Positions 30,301 to 38,286 of a DNA stretch of 64,000 nucleotides are shown one piece after another. The notes beneath the pieces were generated by a model. That model worked only from the letters and a program-made list of their open reading frames with translations. It was not told the origin of the DNA and ran no database searches. Position numbers and translations under genes: made by a program. Each line of letters starts with the position of its first letter. Position 1 is the stretch's first letter. The stretch is from an uncultured Bartonella sp. Its GTDB lineage: Bacteria; Pseudomonadota; Alphaproteobacteria; Rhizobiales; Rhizobiaceae. Where the stretch lies: NCBI RefSeq assembly GCF_946479275.1, contig NZ_CAMLFE010000004.1, forward strand, positions 124,001-188,000, given 5' to 3'.

Positions 30301-30441
30301 AATGAAAACGGCACTGATTTGAGTGATGCTCTTCCGAGAATGAGTCCGCTTAATCCGCAATATTCGTCAAAAAAGAAAACAGTTTTGGATAAAATTTCTG
30401 CTTTTGTTGAAAAGTTTAAAGGCATTGGCGGAAAAATTTGA
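27307..30441 (+). CDS. hsdR: Type I restriction endonuclease subunit HsdR
   Basis: 1044-residue motor and nuclease subunit. The PD-(D/E)XK nuclease is near the N-terminus (YDVTILVNG...VQVELKKRG: Asp152, Glu166, Lys168). The helicase Walker [12 protein letters not shown] is at about 309-319 and Walker B FIFDEAH at 406-412. Later motifs include [19 protein letters not shown] and AYSRTNRIY. Length and the C-terminus [10 protein letters not shown] match EcoR124-type HsdR from recall. It cuts unmethylated DNA after translocation. It lies 23 bases after hsdS and has no visible disruption. Confidence 0.95.
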   Translation: MAVETKPIAETNNFIVLDHYDTIDQTGATYQTEADLENELIKDLSSQGYEYLPKLTSHEALLLNLREQLQKLNSVKFSDSEWQRFLTEYLDSPSDTIIDKTRKIQNNHIYDFIFDSGEIKNIYLIDKKNIFRNQLQVINQFEQEGTFANRYDVTILVNGLPLVQVELKKRGVAIREAFNQIHRYTKESFNKDNSLFKFLQIFVISNGTDTRYFANTTKRDKNSFDFTMNWARSDNTIISDLKDFTATFLSRNTLLNILINYSIFDVENTLLIMRPYQIAATERILWKLKSAHNAKKWHSTEGGGYIWHTTGSGKTLTSFKTALMATELDFIDKVLFVVDRKDLDYQTMKEYRRFSRDSVIGSNNTAGLKYNVENNDNKIIVTTIQKLNNLIKSDDDLSIYNKQVVFIFDEAHRSQFGEAQKNINKKFKQFYQFGFTGTPIFKENALSAQTTESVFGKLLHSYVITDAIRDEKVLKFKVDYNNVRPLFNKVESEQDIEKLSAAETSDALLHPNRIKEISRYILDNFSIKTHRNVPNGKGFNAMFAVSSVKAAKAYYNCLKELQKGCKHRLKIATIFSFAANGEQDALCEKVPDAKGEIADESFDPSQLDQSDKEFLTAAINDYNEDFKSKFSVDSEGFQNYYRDLSLRVKKQEVDLLIVVGMFLTGFDAPQLNTLFVDKNLRYHGLIQAYSRTNRIYNATKTFGNIITFRDLEQPTIDALKLFGQKNHEDIEDIALERSFEDYIRGYTDERTGELRRGYIEIVNELKSRFSDPTAIHTEKDKKDFVKLFGEYLRIENILRNYDEFTCLNELKKIDVENPEEVSALQAKYQLDDEKLKELQEIDVLDIRLLQDYRSTYNDIRDWLRREREGNKPDNIPDIWEDVVFEVDLLKSQEINLDYILELIFEEARKTKDKATIVEEGRRLIRSSVGSRAKESLIVDFINHIDFDKIPDKSSIIDEFYQFAQKQQAREAEELIASEKLREDAAKRYLATSLKHEFANENGTDLSDALPRMSPLNPQYSSKKKTVLDKISAFVEKFKGIGGKI

Positions 30442-30903
30442 AGACCGTATATGCTGTCAAAGACATGGAATCACCAGAAGTCCAGCTGGTTCGTGGTCTC
30501 CTTTTCAAACAAACGGATTTTTCGGCAGGGCCGGATTTTTTAAGAATTATGCAAATCAATCATTTCAGAAATGAAAAATTGGTAAATCACGACCACCGTA
30601 TAATAAGCTGATAGATTAATCGCAAAATAAATCTGCAATTGATCGCATAGCGGAAGCAAATGTCACGGATTTTATTCGCTGGATGATCGTCCCCAGGATT
30701 CTCTTTTCAGCATATGAATGATAAACCGTGCGTATCAAATCTGGATAATGTGGCAAGAGAAATCATATTATTGCCAGTTTTACTCGAAGTGATATGAAGA
30801 ATTAGCTACTTCGCGGGGGTGATAGTGCTTTTAACTGGTCAACAAACCGGGATATTCTATATAACACCCTTACTGGAGAAGCCTTCATAAAAGGATTATA
30901 TTG
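30442..30903 (+). other. Gene-free region after hsdR
   Basis: These 462 bases separate hsdR from the anion transporter. I see no convincing gene, no good terminator and no second copy of the tRNA-Gly end. AT-rich stretches near 30860-30900 may hold the transporter promoter. It could be a junction scar of the accessory block, but nothing proves that. Confidence 0.4.
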
Positions 30904-32406
30904 ATGCAATCCCTAAGCAAACTGAACCAGAAATTATCGGAATACGTACCTTTTCGTATTATCCCTGGTATTATTTGTGTGCTCATTTATTGGGCTTTAT
31001 ACATGACTCCGAAGCCGGCAGGTTTAACAGCCGAAGCCTGGCATTTTGTGGCTATTTTTGTGGCAGCAATTCTCGGAATTATTCTCAAAGTTATGCCGCT
31101 TGGCGTTATGTCGATGATCACAATTGCGGTGGTCATGTTGTCAAAGGTGACATCACCGACATCGCCGAAAGCGGTCGCCGATGCGCTGGGCTCGATGGAC
31201 AATGCGCTGATCTGGCTGATTGTTATTTCGGTCATTGTTTCGCGCGGCCTGATTAAAACGGGTTTGGGTGCGCGGATTGGCTATTATTTCATCCGACTCC
31301 TCGGTAAACGGACGATCGGTATCGGATACGGGCTCGCACTTTGCGAATTATTGCTTGCTCCCTTTACCCCCAGCAATACAGCTCGTTGCGGCGGCATTAT
31401 CCACCCGATCATGCGTTCGATTGCTCTTGCCTATGATTCTGTTCCCCAGAAAGGCACGCAAGGCAAAGTCGGCACTTATCTTGCGCTTGTCAATTATCAC
31501 GCAAATCCGATCAGTTCGGCAATGTTTATTACTGCAACTGCACCAAATCCGCTGGTTGTGAATTATATTGCCGAAGCAACCCATCAGGGCTTTACTCTTT
31601 CGTGGAGTACCTGGGCATTGTGCATGTTGGTGCCGGGCATTGTTGCCATGTTGCTTATGCCTTTTGTCATTTATCTCATCTCCCCGCCAGAACTGAAAAT
31701 CACGCCGAATGCTGTCACTTTCGCCCATGACGAGTTGCAGAAACTGGGCAAGATCAAAGGCCCCGAAATCATTATGCTGCTCACATTTGTCATTATGCTT
31801 TTGTTGTGGGCCGGTCTTCCGGCGGCATTGTTCGGGCCTTCCTTTTCGGTTGATCCGACAGCAGTCGCATTCGTTGGGCTGGTAATTCTGCTGTTATGCG
31901 GAACACTCACCTGGGATGACGTGCTTAAAGAAAAAAGTGCTTGGGATACGCTCATCTGGTTTGGAGCGCTGGTTATGCTTGCCGGTCAGCTCAATAAGCT
32001 TGGCGTAATTGCCTGGTTCTCTGACGGTCTGCGCTTTGCTATCGAATCAAGTGGCATGAGCTGGCCTGCAGCGATGGCAATATTGATCCTGACATTCATG
32101 TATACCCACTACGTATTTGCAAGTACGACAGCTCACATCAGTGCAATGATGCTGGCTTTCCTGATGGTTGGTGTTCACCTCATTCCCGCTGATTACACCA
32201 ACCTGTTCATGTTGCTGATGGCTGCTGCCTCGGCAATCATGATGTGCTTGACCCATTATGCCACCGGTACGTCACCGATCATTTTCGGTTCCGGTTATGT
32301 CACTCTTGGCCGCTGGTGGGGCGTGGGTTTTGTGATGAGCGTTGTTAATCTTCTGGTCTTCGCAATTATTGGCGGAATCTGGTGGAAAATATTGGGTTAT
32401 TGGTAA
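30904..32406 (+). CDS. DASS-family anion:sodium symporter (dicarboxylate/2-oxoglutarate type)
   Basis: 500-residue membrane protein with about twelve hydrophobic segments. The family signatures FTPSNTARCGGIIHPIMRSI and the second repeat FASTTAHISAMM...HYATGTSPIIFGSGY are clear, placing it with CitT/DIT1-like carriers. It likely takes up or exchanges dicarboxylates such as malate, succinate, tartrate or 2-oxoglutarate; the exact substrate is not readable. ATG at 30904 is preferred over an adjacent in-frame TTG; AAAGGA lies upstream. A strong terminator follows. Confidence 0.9.
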   Translation: MQSLSKLNQKLSEYVPFRIIPGIICVLIYWALYMTPKPAGLTAEAWHFVAIFVAAILGIILKVMPLGVMSMITIAVVMLSKVTSPTSPKAVADALGSMDNALIWLIVISVIVSRGLIKTGLGARIGYYFIRLLGKRTIGIGYGLALCELLLAPFTPSNTARCGGIIHPIMRSIALAYDSVPQKGTQGKVGTYLALVNYHANPISSAMFITATAPNPLVVNYIAEATHQGFTLSWSTWALCMLVPGIVAMLLMPFVIYLISPPELKITPNAVTFAHDELQKLGKIKGPEIIMLLTFVIMLLLWAGLPAALFGPSFSVDPTAVAFVGLVILLLCGTLTWDDVLKEKSAWDTLIWFGALVMLAGQLNKLGVIAWFSDGLRFAIESSGMSWPAAMAILILTFMYTHYVFASTTAHISAMMLAFLMVGVHLIPADYTNLFMLLMAAASAIMMCLTHYATGTSPIIFGSGYVTLGRWWGVGFVMSVVNLLVFAIIGGIWWKILGYW

Positions 32407-32480
32407 GCCTTTGGAACCGTCGCTTATTAATGGTTTCCTCCGATCTGTTATAAAATAGCGGAGAGTCTCTATTATGCTTG

Positions 32481-32508
32481 AAATGCCGGTTTATACCGGC
32501 ATTTTTTT
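32481..32508 (+). terminator. Rho-independent terminator of the anion transporter
   Basis: AAATGCCGGT-TTAT-ACCGGCATTT is a perfect ten-base-pair stem followed by more T residues, 75 bases past the transporter stop. Confidence 0.85.
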
Positions 32509-32571
32509 GAAAAAATATTTCCGAGAAAATCTATTTCACGTCTGTTTAAAATTGTGGTTCGCAATAGCTTG

Positions 32572-33249
32572 TCAGGATCTCTGTTTTGCTTGCCACTCAC
32601 GGATAAGTTTTCTCCGTTCGTCAGTACTATTTTCCCGTTGAAGTTGCTCTACCAATGCCTTCGGGGCTTTCTCAGGTGTTCCACAATCAAATGGCGGTTC
32701 GGGGTCATATTGCATGAGCAATTGCGTTTTTTTGGCCGTGTTCTGGCCTAGAAGTTTTGCAATAATGACCAAGCCGAAATCTATTCCCGCAGTGATTCCT
32801 CCGGCTGTTATGATATGACCATCAACAACTACACGTTCTTTAACAGGAATTGCTCCGAAAAGTGGTAGAAATTCCATGGCGCTCCAATGAGTGGTGGCTT
32901 TGCGTCCTTTGAGAAGGCCGCTTGCACCCAGTATAAGTGAACCGGTGCAAACCGATGTGAGAAAGCGCACTTCATTTGTTTCTTTACGGAAAAACTCGAG
33001 AACCGGCTCGTTGTTCAGAAACCGGTTGACGCCATTTCCTCCGGGAATGCACAGGACATCAAGCGCAAGAATTGTGCTGATGTCATGATCGGGTGAAAAG
33101 GATAAACCGCTCGTCGTCGTAATCGGCTTTAAGCTTTCACTGATGAGAGAAACTTCTATTTCAGGAGTTGAACAAAATTCATCATAGGGTGCGGCAAAGT
33201 CCAGAAGTTGCATTTCATTAAAAATAAAAAATCCGGCTTTTATAGTCAT
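32572..33249 (-). CDS. inhA: DJ-1/PfpI family protein, isonitrile hydratase-like
   Basis: 225-residue class I glutamine-amidotransferase-like (DJ-1/PfpI) protein. The nucleophile elbow TSVCTGSLILGASG places Cys at residue 101, the residue reported as essential in Pseudomonas isonitrile hydratase. VLCIPGGNGVNRFL and ATTHWSAMEFL also match that subfamily. Likely reaction: hydration of isonitriles to N-substituted formamides, though other DJ-1 activities remain possible. It is divergent from a GlxA-type regulator, which probably controls it. Confidence 0.75.
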   Translation of the reverse strand: MTIKAGFFIFNEMQLLDFAAPYDEFCSTPEIEVSLISESLKPITTTSGLSFSPDHDISTILALDVLCIPGGNGVNRFLNNEPVLEFFRKETNEVRFLTSVCTGSLILGASGLLKGRKATTHWSAMEFLPLFGAIPVKERVVVDGHIITAGGITAGIDFGLVIIAKLLGQNTAKKTQLLMQYDPEPPFDCGTPEKAPKALVEQLQRENSTDERRKLIREWQAKQRS

Positions 33250-33310
33250 TGGCGATCCTTTTTTAAAAATGTATTTTCAAAAAATTATAGTACACGCTAA
33301 ATTGGCAGTT

Positions 33311-34336
33311 ATGACAAAGACCCCACATTTTACGCCAAACAAAAACGTTTCGATTGATTTTCCGGCAACCATTGCGCCAAAAACTATTGCCATCGTCTGC
33401 TTTAATGACGCGCAATTGCTTGACATTACGGGGCCAATGCAGGTTTTTTCGAGCGCCAATGATCTTTATGAAGGTGACGTGAAGCCCTACCAACTTTTTA
33501 CACTTGCCGAAAATGACAAGATTAAAACGACAAGCGGTCTCGAATTGGCAGCAAAACCTTTGTCCCTGGCTCCTGATCGCCTCGATACGCTGATTATTAG
33601 CGGCGGCCGCGGCATCAATCGCTTTGCCGGAAACACCGAGTTCCTTGAGTGGATTGATATGATGAACCGCTCAACAAGGCGCACCGCATCCGTCTGTAGC
33701 GGTTCTCTGGCTTTAGCAAAGCTCGGACTACTTGACGGGAAAAAAGCGGCAACGCATTGGAGCAGGATAGACGAATTCCGGAAAGATTACCCATCGGTTC
33801 TATGGACAAACGAGGCAATTTTTATTCGCAACGACAAAATCTGGACATCTGCCGGAATCACCTCCGGTATAGATATGGCTTTGGCAATGGTGGAAGAAGA
33901 TTTGGGGTTTGATCTTGCAAAATCCGTTGCCCGCCAACTGGTTGTTTATTTGCGTCGTCCGGGCGGTCAAAGCCAGTTCAGCGAACTTCTTGATCTCTAT
34001 TGCGAGGATGAACGATTCAATGCCCTCAATCAATGGATTATGAAAAATCTCTCCCGCCCCTTGTCAGTGGCTAAGCTTGCCGAAAAATGCGGTATGAGTG
34101 AACGGAATTTTTCCCGCCTTTATACCCGTAATACCGGATCATCGCCGGCTAAAACCATAGAGCTTTTCCGGCTTGAAGCTGCACGACAATATCTTGAACA
34201 GAACTGGTCGATAAAAAAGACAGCCCACCAGTGTGGTTTCGGCAGTGAGGAAACGTTAAGACGCGTTTTTCAACGTCACCTTCATGTATCGCCGCAAAAT
34301 TACCGCGACCGGTTTTCACGACTTCCGGACGAATGA
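33311..34336 (+). CDS. GlxA-family AraC-type regulator with DJ-1/PfpI domain
   Basis: 341-residue transcription regulator from the chosen ATG. The N-terminal DJ-1-like domain (about residues 20-195; LLDITGPMQVFSSAN, ASVCSGSLALAKLG) probably senses a ligand. The C-terminal AraC domain (about 230-330) has two helix-turn-helix units, seen as LSVAKLAEKCGMSERNFSRL and IKKTAHQCGFGSEETLRRVF. An in-frame ATG at 33269 would add 14 residues but would leave only 19 bases to the divergent gene; neither start has a strong ribosome-binding site. Confidence 0.88.
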   Translation: MTKTPHFTPNKNVSIDFPATIAPKTIAIVCFNDAQLLDITGPMQVFSSANDLYEGDVKPYQLFTLAENDKIKTTSGLELAAKPLSLAPDRLDTLIISGGRGINRFAGNTEFLEWIDMMNRSTRRTASVCSGSLALAKLGLLDGKKAATHWSRIDEFRKDYPSVLWTNEAIFIRNDKIWTSAGITSGIDMALAMVEEDLGFDLAKSVARQLVVYLRRPGGQSQFSELLDLYCEDERFNALNQWIMKNLSRPLSVAKLAEKCGMSERNFSRLYTRNTGSSPAKTIELFRLEAARQYLEQNWSIKKTAHQCGFGSEETLRRVFQRHLHVSPQNYRDRFSRLPDE

Positions 34337-34340
34337 TGGT

Positions 34341-35186
34341 TCAATCGCCGGTCATCCCGTCTCGCCATAATTCATAAAAATGGTGAACAGGCCCATGCCC
34401 GTGTCCGACTTCGAGTTTATTTGAAGCGGCAAGTGCACCGGTCAGATAGCGTTTGGCAAATCGTACCGAATCAACGAGTGGTGTCGTCGGTAATAAAGCG
34501 GCAATGGCCGCCGAAATTGTGCAACCGGTGCCATGGTCATTTTTCGTTGGGATGCGTGGAGCTTCCAGTTCGATAACACCGTGGCGGTCGCAAAAAATAT
34601 CGGGGCTCGTCGTTGTTTTAAGATGCCCCCCTTTAAGGAGGACAGAACGACATTTGAGGTCAAGAATATCGGGTGCGCATTTACGCATTTCTTCAAGTGA
34701 CCATTCCGGTTTTGTCTTAAGAAGGACCGCTGCTTCCGGCAGATTGGGTGTGATAATGGCAGCCATTGGAACAAGCACATTGCGGATAATTTCTATGGCA
34801 TCGTTTTCAAGCAATAAATCACCGCTTTTTGCCACCATGACAGGGTCAAGGACAATATTGCTTGCTCCATAATGGATAAGTTTATCAGCAATGACTTCGG
34901 CAATTGCGGCGTTGGCCACCATACCGATTTTCACAGCATCGACTTTGATATCCTCGAAAACGGCGTCAATCTGGTCGGCGACGAAATTGGCATCCATGGC
35001 CTTGAACGCCCGAACGCCTTGCGTGTTTTGCGCGACAACAGCTGTGACAACACTCATGGCGTAAGTTTTCATGGCCGAAAATGTTTTGATATCGGCATGC
35101 ATTCCCGCGCCTCCGGAAGGGTCGGTTCCGGCAATTGAAAGAATGCGGGGAATCACAGTTCCGTTTTTCTTAACTGGTGACGTCAT
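34341..35186 (-). CDS. thiD: Hydroxymethylpyrimidine/phosphomethylpyrimidine kinase
   Basis: 281-residue ribokinase-family enzyme phosphorylating HMP and HMP-P in thiamine synthesis or salvage. SIAGTDPSGGAGMHADIKTF near the N-terminus and the anion-hole segment KNDHGTGCTISAAIAAL near residue 220 are diagnostic. No other thiamine genes and no TPP riboswitch are visible nearby. Its start overlaps the end of the upstream exported-protein gene by 17 bases, suggesting co-transcription. Confidence 0.93.
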   Translation of the reverse strand: MTSPVKKNGTVIPRILSIAGTDPSGGAGMHADIKTFSAMKTYAMSVVTAVVAQNTQGVRAFKAMDANFVADQIDAVFEDIKVDAVKIGMVANAAIAEVIADKLIHYGASNIVLDPVMVAKSGDLLLENDAIEIIRNVLVPMAAIITPNLPEAAVLLKTKPEWSLEEMRKCAPDILDLKCRSVLLKGGHLKTTTSPDIFCDRHGVIELEAPRIPTKNDHGTGCTISAAIAALLPTTPLVDSVRFAKRYLTGALAASNKLEVGHGHGPVHHFYELWRDGMTGD

Positions 35187-35586
35187 TGCAGCGTTTTCCT
35201 GTCCAAGTATATTGGGGAATGTTCATACCTGTTCCCCAAAGGCCATCAAATTCATCAAATTTTTCGTCAAATTTCCAGATGGCAAGCCCGGAACCATATT
35301 TATCTTTCCATTCGACCGATCGTTCTCGACCCTGCTTTTTAACAAGTTCTTCGACAGTTCCCTTGGTGACATTATCACCATCGCGATAAGTCATGGTGCC
35401 GATCAGGCGACCATCTTCAGTTTTGCCGAGCAAGACTTCGGAACGGACAATATAACCGGCATTATAGACAAAACCGCAATAGCGACCGTCGGGTTCTAAG
35501 GACGGGGTTTCGGCAGAAGAAAAGACGAGCGACCATGCCATGCATAAAGGGGCGAGCACAAAAACTTTCAAGTGATTCTGTTTCAC
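35170..35586 (-). CDS. Small exported protein of unknown function
   Basis: 138 residues from a GTG start. A strong purine-rich ribosome-binding site (GGAAAGGGGGG) lies just upstream, which decides the start over longer in-frame options. A signal peptide (KVFVLAPLCMAWSLVFSSAE) is followed by a roughly 115-residue domain with two Cys (YCGFVYNAGY and KRCND) that could form a disulfide. The composition suggests a small beta-rich periplasmic domain. I do not recognise a family. It overlaps thiD, but a link to thiamine is unproven. Confidence 0.7.
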   Translation of the reverse strand: MKQNHLKVFVLAPLCMAWSLVFSSAETPSLEPDGRYCGFVYNAGYIVRSEVLLGKTEDGRLIGTMTYRDGDNVTKGTVEELVKKQGRERSVEWKDKYGSGLAIWKFDEKFDEFDGLWGTGMNIPQYTWTGKRCNDVTS

Positions 35587-35784
35587 GAAAATATCCCCCC
35601 TTTCCAAATTTTTGACGAAGCATAAACGAAAACAAAAAAATAGAAAATGGATGAAAATATCAACGTCTAAAAATGTGACAATCAATTGAAGGTTTATCAC
35701 TTTTTCGGAGCTCACGGTCTTGTTGCTTAAATCTTGCCATAATTCGTGTAACGAGGGCACAGTATTTCGATCGTGGAGGTATTT

Positions 35785-36501
35785 ATGACACGAAAAAATT
35801 TGAACGCAACCAACCTGTCCATTACGCGGCGGGGCCTTCTCCTTGGAGCAGCAGCATGTGCAGCTGCCGCATTATCGGCCCGTCATGTTATGGCACAGCC
35901 ACAAGGGCCGGTTCCTTTACAAAACTATCAGCGGTCGTTTTTCAACGCTGAAGAGTGGGCTTTTGTGATGGCCGCTACTGCCCGAATCATCCCTTCAGAC
36001 GGGAAAGGACCCGGTGCTTTGGAAGCACGTGTTCCGGTTTTTATTGATAAGCAAATGGCTGATCCATGGGGGCAAGGGGACCACTGGTATAGGCAGGCAC
36101 CTTTCAATCGTGATGCGCCGCGTTACACAGGCTATCAGGCAGAACCTTCACCTGCCGAAGCCTATCGCATTGCTATCCCGAAGATCAATGAATGGTGCAA
36201 AGCCCAATATGGTGCAATTTTTGCCGAGCTTCCTGCTGAAAAACAGGATGAAGCTTTGAAACGTATCGAAAAGGATGAAGTCGAAATTGCTGAATTGCGT
36301 TCTGGCGATTTCTTCTCGTTCCTCGTCCAAAACACCAAGGAAGGTTATTTCGCCGATCCTCAATATGGTGGCAATTATGACATGGCTGCATGGGTTTACA
36401 TCGGGTTCCCCGGTGCACGTGCAAGCTTCCTCGAATGGGTCGAAAAGGATAATGTTCCTTATAAACTCGGGCCCGTTTCACTCTCAGGTCAAAGGGCTTA
36501 A
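35785..36501 (+). CDS. Gluconate 2-dehydrogenase subunit 3 (Tat-exported small subunit)
   Basis: 238-residue small subunit of a membrane-bound sugar/gluconate dehydrogenase. A twin-arginine signal (ITRRGLLLGAAACAAAALSA) ends near residue 35. The mature domain contains FFNAEEWAFVMAATARIIPS and FFSFLVQNTKEGYFADPQYG, typical of the gluconate dehydrogenase subunit 3 family. The flavoprotein partner lacks its own signal and is normally carried out with this subunit. GGAGG five bases before ATG 35785 decides the start. First gene of a three-gene operon. Confidence 0.92.
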   Translation: MTRKNLNATNLSITRRGLLLGAAACAAAALSARHVMAQPQGPVPLQNYQRSFFNAEEWAFVMAATARIIPSDGKGPGALEARVPVFIDKQMADPWGQGDHWYRQAPFNRDAPRYTGYQAEPSPAEAYRIAIPKINEWCKAQYGAIFAELPAEKQDEALKRIEKDEVEIAELRSGDFFSFLVQNTKEGYFADPQYGGNYDMAAWVYIGFPGARASFLEWVEKDNVPYKLGPVSLSGQRA

Positions 36502-36504
36502 ATC

Positions 36505-38274
36505 ATGACACAAACAATGAAGAAGAAAGACGTTGTCATCATCGGCCTCGGATGGACCGGCGCAATCAGTGGCATCGAACTTGCAAAAGAAGGTTTGGAA
36601 ATTCTAGCACTCGAACGTGGTGAAGACCGCGATACAGTTCCGAGCTTTGCCTATCCGAAGCCTGCCGACGAATTGAAATATGGTGTCCGTCTGGGTACTG
36701 CCGTTCGTCCGCGCGATCATACAGTTACGATTCGCAGAGGCCTTGACCAAGTTGCTCTCCCCTATCGCCAATTGGGTTCTTTTCTCCCCGGCATCGGCGT
36801 TGGCGGAGCCGGTATCCACTGGAACGGCATGACGTGGCGTGCACAGCCGGAAGAGCTCAGAGCCCGTTCCTATATCGAAGAAACTTTCGGCAATATCATT
36901 CCGGAAGATATGACCATTCAGGACTGGGGCGTAACCTATGACGAATTGGAAAAACATTTTGATATGTTTGAAAAGGTCGCAGGTGTTTCTGGTACTGCTG
37001 GCAATCTGAACGGTAAAATTCAGGAAGGTGGCGATCCTTTTGAAGGCCCGCGTAAGAACCCCTATCCTATGCCGGCTTTGCCATATACCTATAATGGGCG
37101 GCTCTTTGCAGCGGCTGCAAAGAAAATCGGGCTTCACCCGTTCCCATGCCCGTCGGCTATTGCTTCCGAGGCTTATACCAACCCTTATGGCATGCAAATG
37201 GGGCCTTGTAACTATTGCGGTTTCTGCGAACGTTATGGCTGCCTCAATTATTCGAAAGCTTCACCGCAAGTCAGTGTTCTGGCTGCCTTGAAGCGTTATA
37301 AGAATTTTGAATATCGGGTTAAGTCGGAAGTCTTGCGTATTGAAAAATCCAAAGACGGCAAGACTGTAACCGGTGTTACCTATGTTAACGAAAAGAATGA
37401 AGAAATCTTCCAGCCGGCAGATCTCGTCATCCTTGGTGGTTTCATGATCAACAACGTTCATCTGTTGTTGATTTCCGGCCTTGGTCAACCCTATGATCCG
37501 ATTACCGGTGAAGGCGTTATCGGCCGTAACTACGCTTACCAGACCGCCATTGGCGGTGGCACATTGTTTTTCAAAGACAAGGTGTTCAATCCATTTGTTG
37601 GTACCGGTTGTAACGGTTCTTATCTTGATGATTACAGCTTCAACCAGATCGATATGGCTAAAGAAGGCTTTATCGGTGGTAGCCGTATTTCATCAGGCCA
37701 GACCAACGGCCAGCCAATTCGCAATATGCCGTTGCCAGGTGGCACACCGGCATGGGGAGCAGAATGGAAGAAGGCTGTTGGCGATTGGTATGGACATGCA
37801 ATGTCAATCGGCCAGCACGGTTCGGTTATGTCCTATCGTGATGCCTATCTTGATCTTGACCCGACTTATAAAGATAAATTCGGCCGTCCGTTGATGCGTA
37901 TGACGTTCAACTGGCACAATAATGAAATCAAAATGTCGCAATTCATCACAGACAAGATCAACAAGATTGCCGAGGCAATCGGTCCTGATGAATATCGTCA
38001 GAAACCGGCGATGAAAGAAGGCCAGCAATATGATACCCGCATTTATCAAACAACCCACACTGTGGGTGGTGCGATTATGGGTACAGACCGCAAACGTTCG
38101 GCATTGAACCGTTATCTCCAACACTGGGATTACCACAATCTGTTTGTTCCGGGTGCTAATGCATTCCCGCAGAACATCCAGCATAATCCTACAGGAACGC
38201 TTGGTGCTTTGACCTATTGGATGCTTGAAAATATCAAGTCCGATTACCTCAAAAACCCGCGGTCTTTGGCATAG
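36505..38274 (+). CDS. Gluconate/sugar dehydrogenase FAD subunit (GMC family)
   Basis: 589-residue catalytic flavoprotein. The FAD motif VVIIGLGWTGAISGIELAKE is at residues 10-29. GMC features appear near the C-terminus (TTHTVGGAIMG and NIQHNPTGTLGALTYW, with the likely catalytic His). Four Cys at 235, 238, 241 and 246 (C-x2-C-x2-C-x4-C) suggest an iron-sulfur cluster as found in related FAD-glucose and fructose dehydrogenases. It oxidises a sugar or sugar acid (gluconate, 2-ketogluconate, sorbitol, fructose or glucose are options) in the periplasm and passes electrons to the cytochrome subunit. Confidence 0.92.
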   Translation: MTQTMKKKDVVIIGLGWTGAISGIELAKEGLEILALERGEDRDTVPSFAYPKPADELKYGVRLGTAVRPRDHTVTIRRGLDQVALPYRQLGSFLPGIGVGGAGIHWNGMTWRAQPEELRARSYIEETFGNIIPEDMTIQDWGVTYDELEKHFDMFEKVAGVSGTAGNLNGKIQEGGDPFEGPRKNPYPMPALPYTYNGRLFAAAAKKIGLHPFPCPSAIASEAYTNPYGMQMGPCNYCGFCERYGCLNYSKASPQVSVLAALKRYKNFEYRVKSEVLRIEKSKDGKTVTGVTYVNEKNEEIFQPADLVILGGFMINNVHLLLISGLGQPYDPITGEGVIGRNYAYQTAIGGGTLFFKDKVFNPFVGTGCNGSYLDDYSFNQIDMAKEGFIGGSRISSGQTNGQPIRNMPLPGGTPAWGAEWKKAVGDWYGHAMSIGQHGSVMSYRDAYLDLDPTYKDKFGRPLMRMTFNWHNNEIKMSQFITDKINKIAEAIGPDEYRQKPAMKEGQQYDTRIYQTTHTVGGAIMGTDRKRSALNRYLQHWDYHNLFVPGANAFPQNIQHNPTGTLGALTYWMLENIKSDYLKNPRSLA

Positions 38275-38286
38275 GAGAAAAATCCG

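Noticed and set aside
20656-32571. attR-like second copy of the tRNA-Gly 3' end
   Set aside because: Scanned the gene-free joints for the T-arm and acceptor sequence; no copy seen, so attachment sites are not annotated.
35187-35784. TPP riboswitch controlling thiD
   Set aside because: No conserved TPP (thi-box) core is seen upstream of thiD or of the exported-protein gene.
36604-37197. 197-residue minus-strand reading frame in the FAD dehydrogenase gene
   Set aside because: Shadow of the conserved flavoprotein; no ribosome-binding site and no recognisable motif.
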